64,000 nucleotides of DNA from Deinandra increscens subsp. villosa. Its lineage: Eukaryota > Streptophyta > Magnoliopsida > Asterales > Asteraceae. The position numbers and the translations under genes are program-made. Below are positions 36,100-47,650 of this stretch, piece after piece (position 1 is the stretch's first letter; every line of letters starts with the position of its first letter). The notes beneath the pieces were generated by a model. It worked only from the letters and a program-made list of their open reading frames with translations, was not told where the DNA came from and did no database searches. Where the stretch lies: positions 87,742,182 through 87,806,181 of the forward strand of contig JBCNJP010000017.1 in NCBI GenBank assembly GCA_039602395.1. The letters are read 5' to 3'.

Positions 36100-37461
36100 A
36101 AGGCTTGACCTAAAAACCAAACTTGTGAAATTTGCTTAAGTGTTATGCCATGACTTACATGATTATGCCATGATGAAACATGTTTGATATCTGATTTATA
36201 TGAACCCTTATCTATGATCAACCATTGGTGTCGTGTGTCGGTATGTCGAGTCATAGTTGCAACGTGCTATGTTATGGGCCATAGTGACGTTAAGTAAAGA
36301 TTAGACACGAAACTAATACTTAAGGCCTAAACGTGTTCTAGGTCTTCGTTAAACAACAATATTGGATTTACTTGAAGTGTAGCAGTGCAACCAAAGGTGA
36401 GTGTCACTAACCCGCTTACCGTGAGTCCGATGGGCCACACAGAATAACTTAACGAAAACAATGCTGATAAACTCGAGAGTGCTAGGCACCTCACTGATAA
36501 ACTTGAGAACTCGGGATGCTCGGCACCCACTTGATGAACTGAAGTGTTTTATGGGAACACTTGTGAACTCTGATCAAACTGCTTTTTGAAACAAAACTGA
36601 AAACATTTTAATATGGCTAGTGTAGGTTAAAGTCTAAACCATATGATATCACATGTTTTCTAAGGATGCCTTATAACTTAAAAGTCCTCAACTTAATTGT
36701 GCCATTAATTTGTGAAAGCGAGGGGATGTTGGGTAGATCTACTGGAGTTTGACAAACTCCGCCCCGTGGCACGGGGAGTGCACGGAGGAACAATATCAGC
36801 CTATTTGACCGTGGTCCCGAGAGGACACGGGGGAGGCAGAAACCGCGATGACTTGGTCCGCACCGTACGGGATGGCTCGGCCCCCACAAAATAAGTCAGC
36901 TTTGGTACAAACTTCCTTAGAGCATGGAACAACGGATTAGCTACCCGCGATATCGGTTGAGTCCTTTAACTTTACGGAACTAGTACATACCCGATGACGT
37001 GGTCACGGACAAACCATTTATAAACTGAGAATTAAATACGAGCATTGCTTTTCACAAATGAATATTTTGTAAGTACATTTTGATACGAACTATGATTATG
37101 AGACCGGGCCAATGCATGACAAGCCCACTGTGAACTCACCAACCGTTAGGTTGACACTTGCGTGGTTTAAACTTTTGCAGATCGCTAAGGAGTATCCGGA
37201 GCGGGTTGGCATGGCACGTGAAGACCTCTATTTTAATTGAACTATTTCGGGAATTTAAAACAACATTTATGTAAGGCACGTGGTTAGTGCTAAAGACAAT
37301 TAATTTTCCGCTGCGTATGTAATTTAAGACTTTGATTTCTATCTTGTGTTTGAACTAACCCTGATTCGTTTAGTATTTGTAACTATGGTTGTGGATCCTG
37401 GTCTAGTCGCGCCCCTTAACGGTATAAACTCCGTTAGTGGTATTTTGGGGGTGTGACAGAT

Positions 37462-37474
37462 TGGTATCAGAGCC
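37462..37474 (+). other. E4 primer-binding site, initiator Met-tRNA
   Basis: TGGTATCAGAGCC, 3 nt after the LTR end, is an exact match to the initiator tRNA-Met 3' end complement. Confidence 0.93.
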
Positions 37475-37635
37475 ATAGGTTGCAGAGAACTGGAATCATT
37501 TTTGAAAACGATTTGGAAACTGCAACTTGAAAACCTTGGTTACAAAACAAACAAACAAATTCCCAAAGACAAAATTTTTACGTGCCAACCTGGGATACTC
37601 GCTCTGCTGTGTAAGTAAAAGCTTAGTACGTACAG

Positions 37636-37675
37636 ATATATGTATATATATATATATATATAAGTATATATATAG
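37636..37675. repeat. (TA)n run in E4 leader
   Basis: AT/TA dinucleotide repeats of about 40 bp in the untranslated leader of E4. Confidence 0.85.
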
Positions 37676-38011
37676 ACCGTGTCTAAGTAGTCTAACGGAA
37701 AGACCTTAGGAAATTTTCACACGAATACGAAATGCGACCGCGAATACGCACACTACTCTGGGGAAAGCGACAACGAAACGATGCTACACGCTACGTCCTG
37801 ATTTCTACTACGACGACTACGCCGACGGTGACTTTATGGGAAGCCGACCTTCGACGATAGCATTTACGACATTCTTCGACGACGCCTCAATTTGCACGAA
37901 AATTTTTCTAGACTAATAGCGGGATAACGGGAACTGGCTAATATACATATTATGGGATATGTATAAGATATAACTGTGACTGAACACTGGCTACTTTAAC
38001 TGTTCAGCAAG

Positions 38012-38152
38012 ATGTCTGGAAGAGGAAACGGAAGAGGCGGTATAAACATGACGCCTGCACAGCTGCAAGCAATGATTGCTGAACATGTGCAAGCCGCGGT
38101 GGCAGCCGTCCAAGCTGCATATGCCGCACAGGGTAACTATTATGCCGGTTAA
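38012..38152 (+). CDS. E4 gag N-terminal segment, ends at an in-frame TAA
   Basis: The ATG at 38012 begins MSGRGNGRGG..., the usual start of chromovirus gag, and runs 46 codons to a TAA at 38150. The stop lies in the same frame as the main ORF, and the frame from 38153 to 38246 is open. A GT (38148) and AG (38213) frame a 66-nt segment containing the stop. Its removal would keep the frame. So the start of gag is either disrupted by one stop, spliced, or read through. Confidence 0.6.
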   Translation: MSGRGNGRGGINMTPAQLQAMIAEHVQAAVAAVQAAYAAQGNYYAG

Positions 38153-38245
38153 GGCACAAAGCAATTATATCATGACCTGTTTAATTTTAAAGTCCGAACT
38201 ATTTATGCATCAGGAAACCAACACCACTGCACGTACAAGTCTTTC

Positions 38246-41200
38246 ATGGACTGCAAGCCGATGACGTTTTCCGGCGAAGAAGGAGCTGTAGGACTCCTCC
38301 GATGGATTGAGAAGTCCGAGAAGGTCTTCTCCATGTGTAATTGCCCAGCTGAAAGCAAGGTTAAGTTTGCTACTGGTACTTTCGAAGGAGCTGCACTCTC
38401 CTGGTGGAACGCTGAAATTCAGATGGTTGGGCTAGAAGCGGCTGATAACATGCAGTGGGCAGCATTTAAGGAGCTGATCATGGAAGAATACTGTCCACGT
38501 GATCAAGTCAAGAAGCTTGAGGGTGAATTCCTGAATTTGAAGATGTCTGGGTCTGAAGTCGAACAGTATACTGCTCGATATCACGAATATGAGGTCCTAT
38601 GTCCCACAATGGTCGACGCTGAGTTCAAACGCATTGAGCGTTACCTGGAAGGCCTCGCGCCTCAAATCAAAGGATTAGTGACTGCCAGCAACCCCGCAAA
38701 CGTGCAGCAAGCCATTCGTTTGGCTCACAAGCTTACTGATCAAGAGGTCGAGAAAGGTACGCTACCTGCGAAAGCCACTGAAAAGACTGCCTTAAGTGGC
38801 AAAAGAAAAGCTGAAGATGAAGCTCCGGAGAACTCGATGAATGTTCAGAGTGTGGGTAACAGCACTGGGAGGTCTTTCAACTCCCAAGGTCAAAGCAAGA
38901 GATCAGGGAACAACAGTAGCAACTACCGCCAGGGTGGCAATGGTCAAGGCAACTACAGGGGTAACCTGCCCTTGTGCAACAGATGTGGGAAGCATCATGC
39001 TGGTAATTGTAGGAAGAATGTGAGCTGCGAAAGGTGTGGCAAGGGAGGCCACGAAGCAAAGGACTGTTGGGCAACTTTACCCGAGCAACAAAATCGCCCC
39101 AGAAGAAACAACAACTATGGGAACAATCGGGGTAATGGGAACAACAACGGTCAGAACCAGAACAACAACAATGGGGGAGCCCGTGGCTGCTTTGAGTGTG
39201 GTGCTCAAGGTCACATCAAGAGAGACTGCCCTCAGCTAAGAAGACAAGGTAATGGCAATCAGGGAAATAACGGTGGGAATGGTAACGGTGGAGGTAATGG
39301 TAATGGGAATGGCAATGGTAATGGTGGAAACGGAAATGGTGGAAATGGTAGAGGTCGAGCTTTCGTCATGGGCCAGGGTGAAGCTCGCAATGACGCCAAC
39401 GTGATCAATGGTAAATTTATTTTGAACGGTTTCTTTGCTACTGTTTTATTTGATTCTGGTGCTGAGAAAAGCTTTATTTCCACTAAATTTGCTAGAATAA
39501 TTAATGCTAAACCGATTGCCTTAGACGCTAAATATGTGGTAGAACTAGCAAATGGTAAACTTCATGATACTACCCAGATAGTTAAGGATTGTAAGCTAGA
39601 ACTAGCGGGCCATACCCTAGGAATCGACCTTATGCCTTTCCCAATTGGTAGTTTCGACGTTATAGTAGGAATGGATTGGTTATCCGAGAATCGGGCTGAA
39701 ATCTTATGTAAAGAAAAAGTGGTTCGTATCCCACTCGAAGACGGTAAAGTATTAACGGTTCAAGGTGAGAAAGGTGGAACAGTCACCGGCATTATTTCAT
39801 TCCTTAAAGCTCAGAAATGCCTCCGTAAGGGTCACTTCGCGATTCTTGCAAACGTCACTGACACGACACATCCCGAGCGCAAAATTGATGATTACCCGAT
39901 AGTTCGCGACTTTCAAGACGTATTTCCTGAAGATCTGCCTGGTTTGCCTCCATTTCGACAAGTTGAGTTTGGGATTGATTTAGCTCCAGGTGCCGCTCCG
40001 ATCGCACGCGCACCTTACCGATTGGCTGTAAGTGAACTCAACGAACTCTCCTCACAACTACAAGAGCTACTCGACAAGGGGTTTATTCGTCCAAGTTCGT
40101 CTCCATGGGGAGCTCCGGTACTGTTTGTTAAGAAGAAGGATGGAACGTTCCGCATGTGCATTGACTACCGAGAACTTAACAAAGTTACGATCAAGAATCG
40201 GTATCCACTTCCTCGAATCGACGATCTCTTCGATCAACTACAGGGTTCAAGCTACTTTTCAAAGATCGATCTACGGTCTGGATATCACCAACTTCGTGTT
40301 CGTGAAGAGGATGTTCCTAAGACCGCTTTTAGAACTCGGTATGGACACTACGAGTTCCTGGTTATGCCGTTTGGGCTAACCAATGCACCTGCCGTATTTA
40401 TGGATCTGATGAATCGAGTGTGCAAGCCGTACCTCGATAAGTTTGTGATAGTCTTCATCGACGATATTTTGATCTACTCCAAGTCAAAGGAAGAACACGA
40501 GGAGCATCTGCGACTTATATTGGAATTGCTCCGCAAGGAACAGCTTTATGCTAAGTTTTCGAAATGCGATTTTTGGATCCGCGAAGTCCAGTTTCTTGGA
40601 CACATTGTAAATGAGGAAGGAATCCATGTAGATCCAGCCAAAGTGGAAGCAATTAAGAACTGGTCTACCCCAAGAGCGCCAACAGAAATCCGACAATTTT
40701 TAGGACTTGCCGGATATTATCGAAGGTTTATTAAGGGTTTCTCTCAGTTGGCCCAACCCTTAACGGCCTTAACGCACAAAGGAGTGCAATACAGATGGGG
40801 TGAGAAGGAAGAGCGCGCATTCCAAACGCTCAAAGATATGTTATGTTCGGCTCCAATTCTTGCGTTACCCGATGGAGTTGACGATTTTGTAGTTTATTGT
40901 GATGCATCAATCCAAGGACTCGGTTGCGTGTTGATGCAACGAGACAAGGTAATTGCCTACGGGTCCAGGCAACTAAAGGATACAGAAAAGAATTATACAA
41001 CGCACGATTTGGAAATGGGAGCCGTTGTTCATGCACTTAAGATTTGGAGACATTACCTATATGGAACAAAGTGCACGATATTCACCGATCACAAAAGTCT
41101 ACAGCACATCTTCGATCAGAAAGACCTCAACATGCGGCAAAGAAGGTGGGTTGAATTACTGAACGATTATGATTTGGCTATTAAGTATCATCCTGGAAAA

Positions 41201-42745
41201 GCCAACGTTGTGGCAGATGCCCTAAGCAGAAAAGAATACGAAAAGCCTCGGCGGGTACGAGCGCTTCAACTTACAATACATTCAGGATTACCGGATCGGA
41301 TCCGTGACTGCCAACGAGAAGCTTTGAAAGCAGAAAACTTCGCAGCTGAAGCACTACGTGGTATAGATGGCCATTCTGAAGTTAAGTCCGATGGACTCAC
41401 GTATTATAATGACAGAATCTGGGTTCCTTTGTTTGGAAATCTCCGTGAGCTCGTGATGGACGAGGCTCACAAGTCAAGATACTCGGTGCACCCTGGATCA
41501 GATAAAATGTATCAGGACTTGAAGAATCTTTATTGGTGGCCGAATATGAAAGCCGACATTGCTCGATATGTGGCTAAGTGTTTAACATGTTCAAGGGTCA
41601 AGATTGAATACCAAAAGCCTTCTGGCTTACTGCAACAACCAAAGATCCCAGAATGGAAATGGGAGGATATCTCAATGGATTTTGTAACAGGACTACCTCA
41701 TCGATCAAATCAACCGGATGCGATTTGGGTTATCATCGATCGGTTAACCAAATCTGCACATTTCATTCCGATGAAGGAAAGTGATAATATGGATAAATTG
41801 ACAAAACTGTACATCGACAAAATTGTGAAGCTTCACGGTGTGCCTAAGACTATCATTTCTGATCGAGATCCTCGATTCACTTCCCGGTTATGGCAATCAA
41901 TGCAGGAAGCATTGGGAACCCGACTAGACATGAGTACAGCTTATCACCCGCAGACTGATGGTCAGACGGAACGAACGATTCAAACATTAGAAGATATGCT
42001 CCGAGCTTGCGTTCTTGACTTTGGAAAGGATTGGGAGACTCACCTTCCACTGGTGGAGTTCTCTTACAACAATAGTTATCATTCAAGTATAGGTGCTGCA
42101 CCTTTTGAAGCACTGTATGGCAGAAAATGTAGATCGCCCGTGTGTTGGGCTGAAACAGGTGAGAAAGGACTCACTGGACCGGAAGTTATCCATGATATGA
42201 CCGAACGGATTATTCAAATCAGGCAACGGCTAGCTGCAGCACGTGATCGACAAAAGAGTTATGCCGACAAACGCCGAAAACCTCTGAAGTTCGAGGTGGG
42301 TGACAAAGTATTGTTGAAGGTATCTCCCTGGAAGGGAGTGATACGCTTCGGAAAGCGTGGAAAGTTAAATCCTCGCTACATCGGTCCGTTTGAAATTATT
42401 GGGGAAGTAGGCCCGGTGGCCTATCGATTGCAACTCCCTGCTGAACTCGATGGAGTTCACAACGTGTTTCACGTTTCCAATCTAAAGAAGTGTCTGGCTG
42501 AAGACATCGAAATAATTCCTCTGGAGGAATTGGAAATCGACGAACATTTGAGATTTATTGAGCAACCAGTAGAAATCATGGGACGCGAGGAGAAAGCCCT
42601 CAAACGTAGCAAGATTCCGATCGTCAAAGTGCGATGGAACTCAAGACGTGGACCTGAATATACTTGGGAACGTGAGGATCAGATGAAGAAAAAGTATCCT
42701 CACCTGTTCGAGCAAACGTCCACGGAAACTCATGGTATGATTTAA
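38246..42745 (+). CDS. E4 gag-pol polyprotein, intact 1,499 codons
   Basis: Approximate residues: gag domain 1-150; Cys-His knuckles near 243, 260 and 314, the last two canonical CX2CX4HX4C; Asn/Gly-rich linkers; aspartic protease DSGA near 401; reverse transcriptase with FIDD near 736; RNase H starting YCDAS near 884; integrase zinc region near 1081-1120; integrase core (IDRLTKSAHF near 1161; DGQTERTIQ near 1240); GPF module near 1380; chromodomain (KVRWNSRRGPEYTWE) near 1461. The product would copy E4 RNA and integrate the DNA, with the chromodomain steering it to heterochromatin. The listed ATG may not be the true start; gag probably begins at 38012. Confidence 0.96.
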   Translation: MDCKPMTFSGEEGAVGLLRWIEKSEKVFSMCNCPAESKVKFATGTFEGAALSWWNAEIQMVGLEAADNMQWAAFKELIMEEYCPRDQVKKLEGEFLNLKMSGSEVEQYTARYHEYEVLCPTMVDAEFKRIERYLEGLAPQIKGLVTASNPANVQQAIRLAHKLTDQEVEKGTLPAKATEKTALSGKRKAEDEAPENSMNVQSVGNSTGRSFNSQGQSKRSGNNSSNYRQGGNGQGNYRGNLPLCNRCGKHHAGNCRKNVSCERCGKGGHEAKDCWATLPEQQNRPRRNNNYGNNRGNGNNNGQNQNNNNGGARGCFECGAQGHIKRDCPQLRRQGNGNQGNNGGNGNGGGNGNGNGNGNGGNGNGGNGRGRAFVMGQGEARNDANVINGKFILNGFFATVLFDSGAEKSFISTKFARIINAKPIALDAKYVVELANGKLHDTTQIVKDCKLELAGHTLGIDLMPFPIGSFDVIVGMDWLSENRAEILCKEKVVRIPLEDGKVLTVQGEKGGTVTGIISFLKAQKCLRKGHFAILANVTDTTHPERKIDDYPIVRDFQDVFPEDLPGLPPFRQVEFGIDLAPGAAPIARAPYRLAVSELNELSSQLQELLDKGFIRPSSSPWGAPVLFVKKKDGTFRMCIDYRELNKVTIKNRYPLPRIDDLFDQLQGSSYFSKIDLRSGYHQLRVREEDVPKTAFRTRYGHYEFLVMPFGLTNAPAVFMDLMNRVCKPYLDKFVIVFIDDILIYSKSKEEHEEHLRLILELLRKEQLYAKFSKCDFWIREVQFLGHIVNEEGIHVDPAKVEAIKNWSTPRAPTEIRQFLGLAGYYRRFIKGFSQLAQPLTALTHKGVQYRWGEKEERAFQTLKDMLCSAPILALPDGVDDFVVYCDASIQGLGCVLMQRDKVIAYGSRQLKDTEKNYTTHDLEMGAVVHALKIWRHYLYGTKCTIFTDHKSLQHIFDQKDLNMRQRRWVELLNDYDLAIKYHPGKANVVADALSRKEYEKPRRVRALQLTIHSGLPDRIRDCQREALKAENFAAEALRGIDGHSEVKSDGLTYYNDRIWVPLFGNLRELVMDEAHKSRYSVHPGSDKMYQDLKNLYWWPNMKADIARYVAKCLTCSRVKIEYQKPSGLLQQPKIPEWKWEDISMDFVTGLPHRSNQPDAIWVIIDRLTKSAHFIPMKESDNMDKLTKLYIDKIVKLHGVPKTIISDRDPRFTSRLWQSMQEALGTRLDMSTAYHPQTDGQTERTIQTLEDMLRACVLDFGKDWETHLPLVEFSYNNSYHSSIGAAPFEALYGRKCRSPVCWAETGEKGLTGPEVIHDMTERIIQIRQRLAAARDRQKSYADKRRKPLKFEVGDKVLLKVSPWKGVIRFGKRGKLNPRYIGPFEIIGEVGPVAYRLQLPAELDGVHNVFHVSNLKKCLAEDIEIIPLEELEIDEHLRFIEQPVEIMGREEKALKRSKIPIVKVRWNSRRGPEYTWEREDQMKKKYPHLFEQTSTETHGMI

Positions 42746-42765
42746 TTTTGGGGACCAAAATTCCT

Positions 42766-42779
42766 TAACGGGAGGAGGA
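42766..42779 (+). other. E4 polypurine tract
   Basis: ACGGGAGGAGGA directly before the 3' LTR. Confidence 0.85.
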
Positions 42780-45441
42780 TGTGACAACCCTAAAACTTTT
42801 TGCTTTCTTTCCCCAGCGACGATAGCAACGACGACAGCTGATGCTGCGAACGCTACGACACAAGAATAATTTTCGGGACGAAAATTCCAATTTCAGGGGA
42901 ATGATGTGACACCCGAGAATTTCAAGGTTAACTTCCGTTAGACAAACCCGTTAGTTACGTTATAAGTAGCTAATGCTTAACTAGGCCGGATACGTCCACG
43001 ACCTTTGGTTGATCACCGAACCGTCCATGTGTGTTATGTGTTCATCATTGATTGTCTTAATGTGCAATGTGATTTAAATACATGACTTATTATTGTGAAT
43101 AGCATGATTAATTGTAAATACTTGATTATATGAAAACTTGCCCTTTTTGGTCGCCAGCGAAACTACTGGGCGAAACTATAGTGTCGCCCGGTAGCCAGCT
43201 AAGACAACCCAATGTCACGTGATCAGAGCCAGTTTCGCCAGCCAGCGAAACTGCCAGCGAAACTAGCCCCTGATATAAATAAACTTAATAAACCCTAGTA
43301 GCCTCATTTGCCTCATTTCACAACCAACACACACATACACTTCTCCTGGAGATTCTGGTCAGCTAGGAAACCATCAAGAACCATCATCTCAGCTTTGAGA
43401 CAACACCCATTTGGATCCTAGATCAAATCGTGAGTCCCAAAAACTATGTTTTATGCCTTTCTATATGTTTTCTTCTTAAAGCATGCTCAAATCTACATGA
43501 AATCACTTGATCTCTTAATATGTTGCTTTAGGATGCTAGATCTACCTTAAAGTCAGAAACTTTACGTGTAAAAACAAACCATGATGATGATTTATGCTAG
43601 AATAGGTCTTTTTAGGTTAAAATGTGCTTTTTGGTGATTTGATGACAAAATGCATGTTAAACGTGTTAAAGTTGCTTGATTTACGTTGGTAAATGCCTAT
43701 GGATACTAGATAATGAATTGCATGTATGATCAGAAGCTGTTAGGTTGATTTTTAGACAAATCCGTATGTTTTTCGCGACCAGCGAAACTGTTGTTCTCTG
43801 GGCGAAACTAAGTAGCGAAATTATATCTCCTTCCAGCGACACTGACCAGCGAAACTATAGTGTCGCCGGGAACCTGACCAGACCAGCTCGAGCGAAACTA
43901 TCGAGCGAAATACCTGAACGAAAGTTCAAACCAGTTTCCCTGCGAAACTAGGCTAGCGAAACTGCGTCAGCAGTTTCGGGCGAAACTAGCCTAGCGAAAC
44001 TGTGTTACCGGGCATTGCCTAGCGAAAGTGCTGCCCGTGCACCTAGCGAAACTGCCTAGCGAAACTATGCTAGCGAAACTAAGGATTGACCTAAAAACCA
44101 AACTTGTGAAATTTGCTTAAATGTTATGCCATGACTTACATGACTATGCCATGATGAAACATGTTTGATATCTGATTTATATGAACCCTTATCTATGATC
44201 AACCATTGGTGTCGTGTGTCGGTATGTCGAGTCATAGTTGCAACGTGCTATGTTATGGGCCATAGTGACGTTAAGTAAAGATTAGACACGAAACTAATAC
44301 TTAAGGCCTAAACGTGTTCTAGGTCTTCGTTAAACAACAATATTGGATTTACTTGAAGTGTAGCAGTGCAACCAAAGGTGAGTGTCACTAACCCGCTTAC
44401 CGTGAGTCCGATGGGCCACACAGAATAACTTAACGAAAACAATGCTGATAAACTCGAGAGTGCTAGGCACCTCACTGATAAACTTGAAGAACTCGGGATG
44501 CTCGGCACCCACTTGATGAACTGAAGTGTTTTATGGGAACACTTGTGAACTCTGATCAAATCTGCTTTTTGAAACAAAACTGAAAACATTTTAATATGGC
44601 TAGTGTAGGTTAAAGTCTAAACCATATGATATCACATGTTTTCTAAGGATGCCTTATAACTTAAAAGTCCTCAACTTAATTGTGCCATTAATTTGTGAAA
44701 GCGAGGGGATGTTGGGTAGATCTACTGGAGTTTGACAAACTCCGCCCCGTGGCACGGGGAGTGCACGGAGGAACAATATCAGCCTATTTGACCGTGGTCC
44801 CGAGAGGACACGGGGGAGGCAGAAACCGCGATGACTTGGTCCGCACCGTACGGGATGGCTCGGCCCCCACAAAATAAGTCAGCTTTGGTACAAACTTCCT
44901 TAGAGCATGGAACAACGGATTAGCTACCCGCGATATCGGTTGAGTCCTTTAACTTTACGGAACTAGTACATACCCGATGACGTGGTCACGGATAAACTAT
45001 TCATAAACTGAGAATTAAACACGAGCATTGCTTTTCACAAATGAATATTTTGTAAGTACATTTTTATACGAACTATGATTATGAGACCGGGCCAATGCAT
45101 GACAAGCCCACTGTGAACTCACCAACCGTTAGGTTGACACTTGCGTGGTTTAAACTTTTGCAGATCGCTAAGGAGTATCCGGAGCAGGTTGGCATGGCAC
45201 GTGAAAACCCCTATTTTAATTGAACTATTTCGGGAATTTAAAACAACGTTTATGTAAGGCACGTGGTTAGTGCTAAAGACAATTAATTTTCCGCTGCGTA
45301 TGTAATTTAAGATTTTGATTTCTATCTTGTGTTTGAACTAACCCTGATTCGTTTAGTATTTGTAACTATGGTTGTGGATCCTGGTCTAGTCGCGCCCCTT
45401 AACGGTATGAACTCCGTTAGTAGTATTTTGGGGGTGCGACA
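42780..45441 (+). repeat. E4 3' LTR
   Basis: 2,662 bp, starting TGTGACAACCC and ending GGTGCGACA (the other LTR ends GGTGTGACA). It carries the same TATA box and GCGAAACT clusters. Confidence 0.95.
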
Positions 45442-47650
45442 GCCAGCCTCCATTGGAGATCCCCGAAAAAGCGCCCCCACAAACCACAATGTCCTTGATA
45501 GCCTCCCGGAGACCCTTGTCAAAAACATAAACAGCTTCCCCGACGTGTGTAGGTTGGCACGTCCGGAGGCCAAACAACAGCTTAGCAACCCCCATGCATG
45601 AGCGAAGCAGCAGGAGCTCACATTGAGGGTCCCGTAGCCATGGGAGACAACGCATTAGGTCCATAGCAGAGGACGCCCTCTTCACAGCCAAGCTGCTAAT
45701 GATACCAGCATTACAGCTAACGGCCCCTCCAAGGATTTTAACACCTAACTCTGGCCTCCCGATATCGCTCGGAAACAAACCATCTTGTATCTTCACCCCA
45801 TTGCACGACGGCCAAAAGACTTCGGTTTTCTTGATGTTTAAAACCAGCCCCAGTGCGGGGCCCTCGGACCAGATGATATCCAACGCCCTAGCGACCTCCA
45901 TGGCATCCCCAATAATTGTGCCATCATCCAGGTACCAGGCATGGAAAGGGAGCTTGCAAGAATCCCTAATCCGATGAACCAACGGGTGCAGAACTAAGGC
46001 AAAAAGAAGAGGGCCCAAAGGGTCCCTCTGCTGGACCCCTGTGGTGGACCAGATATGACCATCGCCAACATATAACCTGGAAGGTTGCCCATACAGGAAA
46101 TCCACCCAAGGGGAAATGGAGGGACAACGGGTCCGGACCTCCCGCAAGAGGGTCGTCCGGTCCACCAAATTGAAGGCATTAGAGAAATCCACAATAAGCA
46201 TGGCCAACGACCCGTCCGTGTAAAACTCATGCAAGAATCTGTTGGCACTATGGAGCACGGCCTCAGCACCACAAGGGACACCCACACCGAATTGAAAGTC
46301 AAACAGGTACTTAGCCATCTCCTTCCCAACCCCCCTCATAGAAACCTTAGAAACCAGCCTCCTCCAAATAGCACCAACAACAATAGGACGGATCTCATTG
46401 TCTAGTTTGAGCAGGGGGTAAGGGGGCGGCCGCAACAAACTCCGCAAGGACCTTAGGGCACCTACCCCCCAAGCACAGATTAACCACCCCAAAAATGGCC
46501 CCAAGCAGCCTATCCGCGAACACGGACCCCTCCCCGCAAAGGGCATCCAAAATGTGTTGGGCCCTTAAACCATCACGCCCACAAGAGGTCCATTTGGGGA
46601 AAGATTTAATACACCCCACCACGCAATCAACATCAGCCACAAGGGAGGATTCAAAGAACAAGGAACCCGGCATAACCGGAGAGGGCAAGATGGGATGCAT
46701 GGAAACCAGCGCATCCAAGGTATCCTTATAGATAGGAGCAACACCGGAAGAACATAAAACTTTCACCGCAGTAGCGAAATGTCCATCAGCAAGCTTCAGC
46801 AAACATTGCTTGACATTAGAACTAGCTGCCCCAGGGGCAGCCTCACCATGACCCGAGGCACCCCTAGGGGTCCCAGAAAAAAGCGAAGAAATAAGGTCAT
46901 TGAAACCATCCCCACCCCCCCCCCCCCAAGCAGCCAGCGAGCGCAGGATGCTCTGGCATTGCAAGGACTTCCTATTACCCGATCTACGCTCCAGCCGGTT
47001 GGAAGGGCAGAAAACCCTTAGCGTGTAGCGCGGAAGTAACAGAAGCCTCACCCACGCATTAATGGAGTCGGGCATAGCAACCACCTTACCCAGGGCATCT
47101 CCAAAGGCATGAGAAAATGCCATGCGGCAGCTGTACGGAATGCTTTTCACAGTGGTGAGAGGAAGAGAGAAAACACGATCAAGAAGAAACTCGTTCACCA
47201 TAACCCCCAGGTGACACGACGTCCCTCACAATAGCCGGCCTGGGGATCCCCACGATAAACTCCTCAACATCCCCAGCTGCCCACTGGAGCTGAGACATAC
47301 CATCAGCATGATGGCATGCCCGACTAAGAGCGTGAAGGCTCATGCATGCCCCACACAGCCATTGGCCCAATACCTTAAGAGATTCCTCGACAGCAGTAAA
47401 CAAATCACCATCCGAGGAAATAGAATCCCGCAAGGCCCCCTTCCTCTCGTCAGTGGACAAATGCAGGCGTTTAATGTGGGCCACCAAGCGCGGAAACCCC
47501 TTAGACCCCGCGATCCCGTCTGGGAAGAAATGAAAAGCCCTAAAAGGACAAGGCCAAACCCCATCCGGGGTACAAGCGCTCGCCGCAACCAAGGTGGTCA
47601 CACAACCACCCTGGTCCCCAGACATACCGGAACCACCCACAGCTGACACA
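45442..47650 (-). pseudogene. Non-LTR-type reverse transcriptase element, N-terminal and RT part
   Basis: On the minus strand: an N-terminal C2H2-like finger (CPFRAFHFF...HIKRLH near 47530), a spacer (47201-46395), and a reverse transcriptase with FSNAFNLVDR, a GVQQRDPLGPLLF box and YLDD (near 45925). Two frameshifts (near 47190 and 46450-46540) break it. It joins 34798 once E4 is removed. An N-terminal zinc finger, single RT and C-terminal finger plus endonuclease-like domain match the plan of R2-like non-LTR elements. Related RT genes are widespread in plant genomes under vague names. Confidence 0.65.

Larger units (their letters stand above)
34799..37458 (+). repeat. E4 5' LTR
   Basis: From TGTGACAACCC to GGGGGTGTGACA, matching 42780-45441. 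It contains a TATA box (35293-35300), two clusters of GCGAAACT motifs and a possible leader intron (35449-37180). The short ORFs inside occur in both LTRs and show no homology I recognise. Confidence 0.95.
34799..45441 (+). mobile_element. E4 chromovirus (Tekay/Del-like Ty3), complete
   Basis: A 10,643-bp element with 2,660-bp and 2,662-bp LTRs and TSD GCCAG (34794-34798 and 45442-45446). It has an initiator-Met-tRNA primer-binding site, a 1,499-codon intact gag-pol with a C-terminal chromodomain, and a polypurine tract. It sits in the old reverse transcriptase element. About 20 differences between LTRs by eye, mostly transitions, put it below 1% divergence. Confidence 0.96.

Noticed and set aside
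46915..46927. Run of 13 C as a frameshift site in the RT element
   Set aside because: The local frame stays open across it, so it does not explain the frame changes, which lie near 47190 and 46450-46540.
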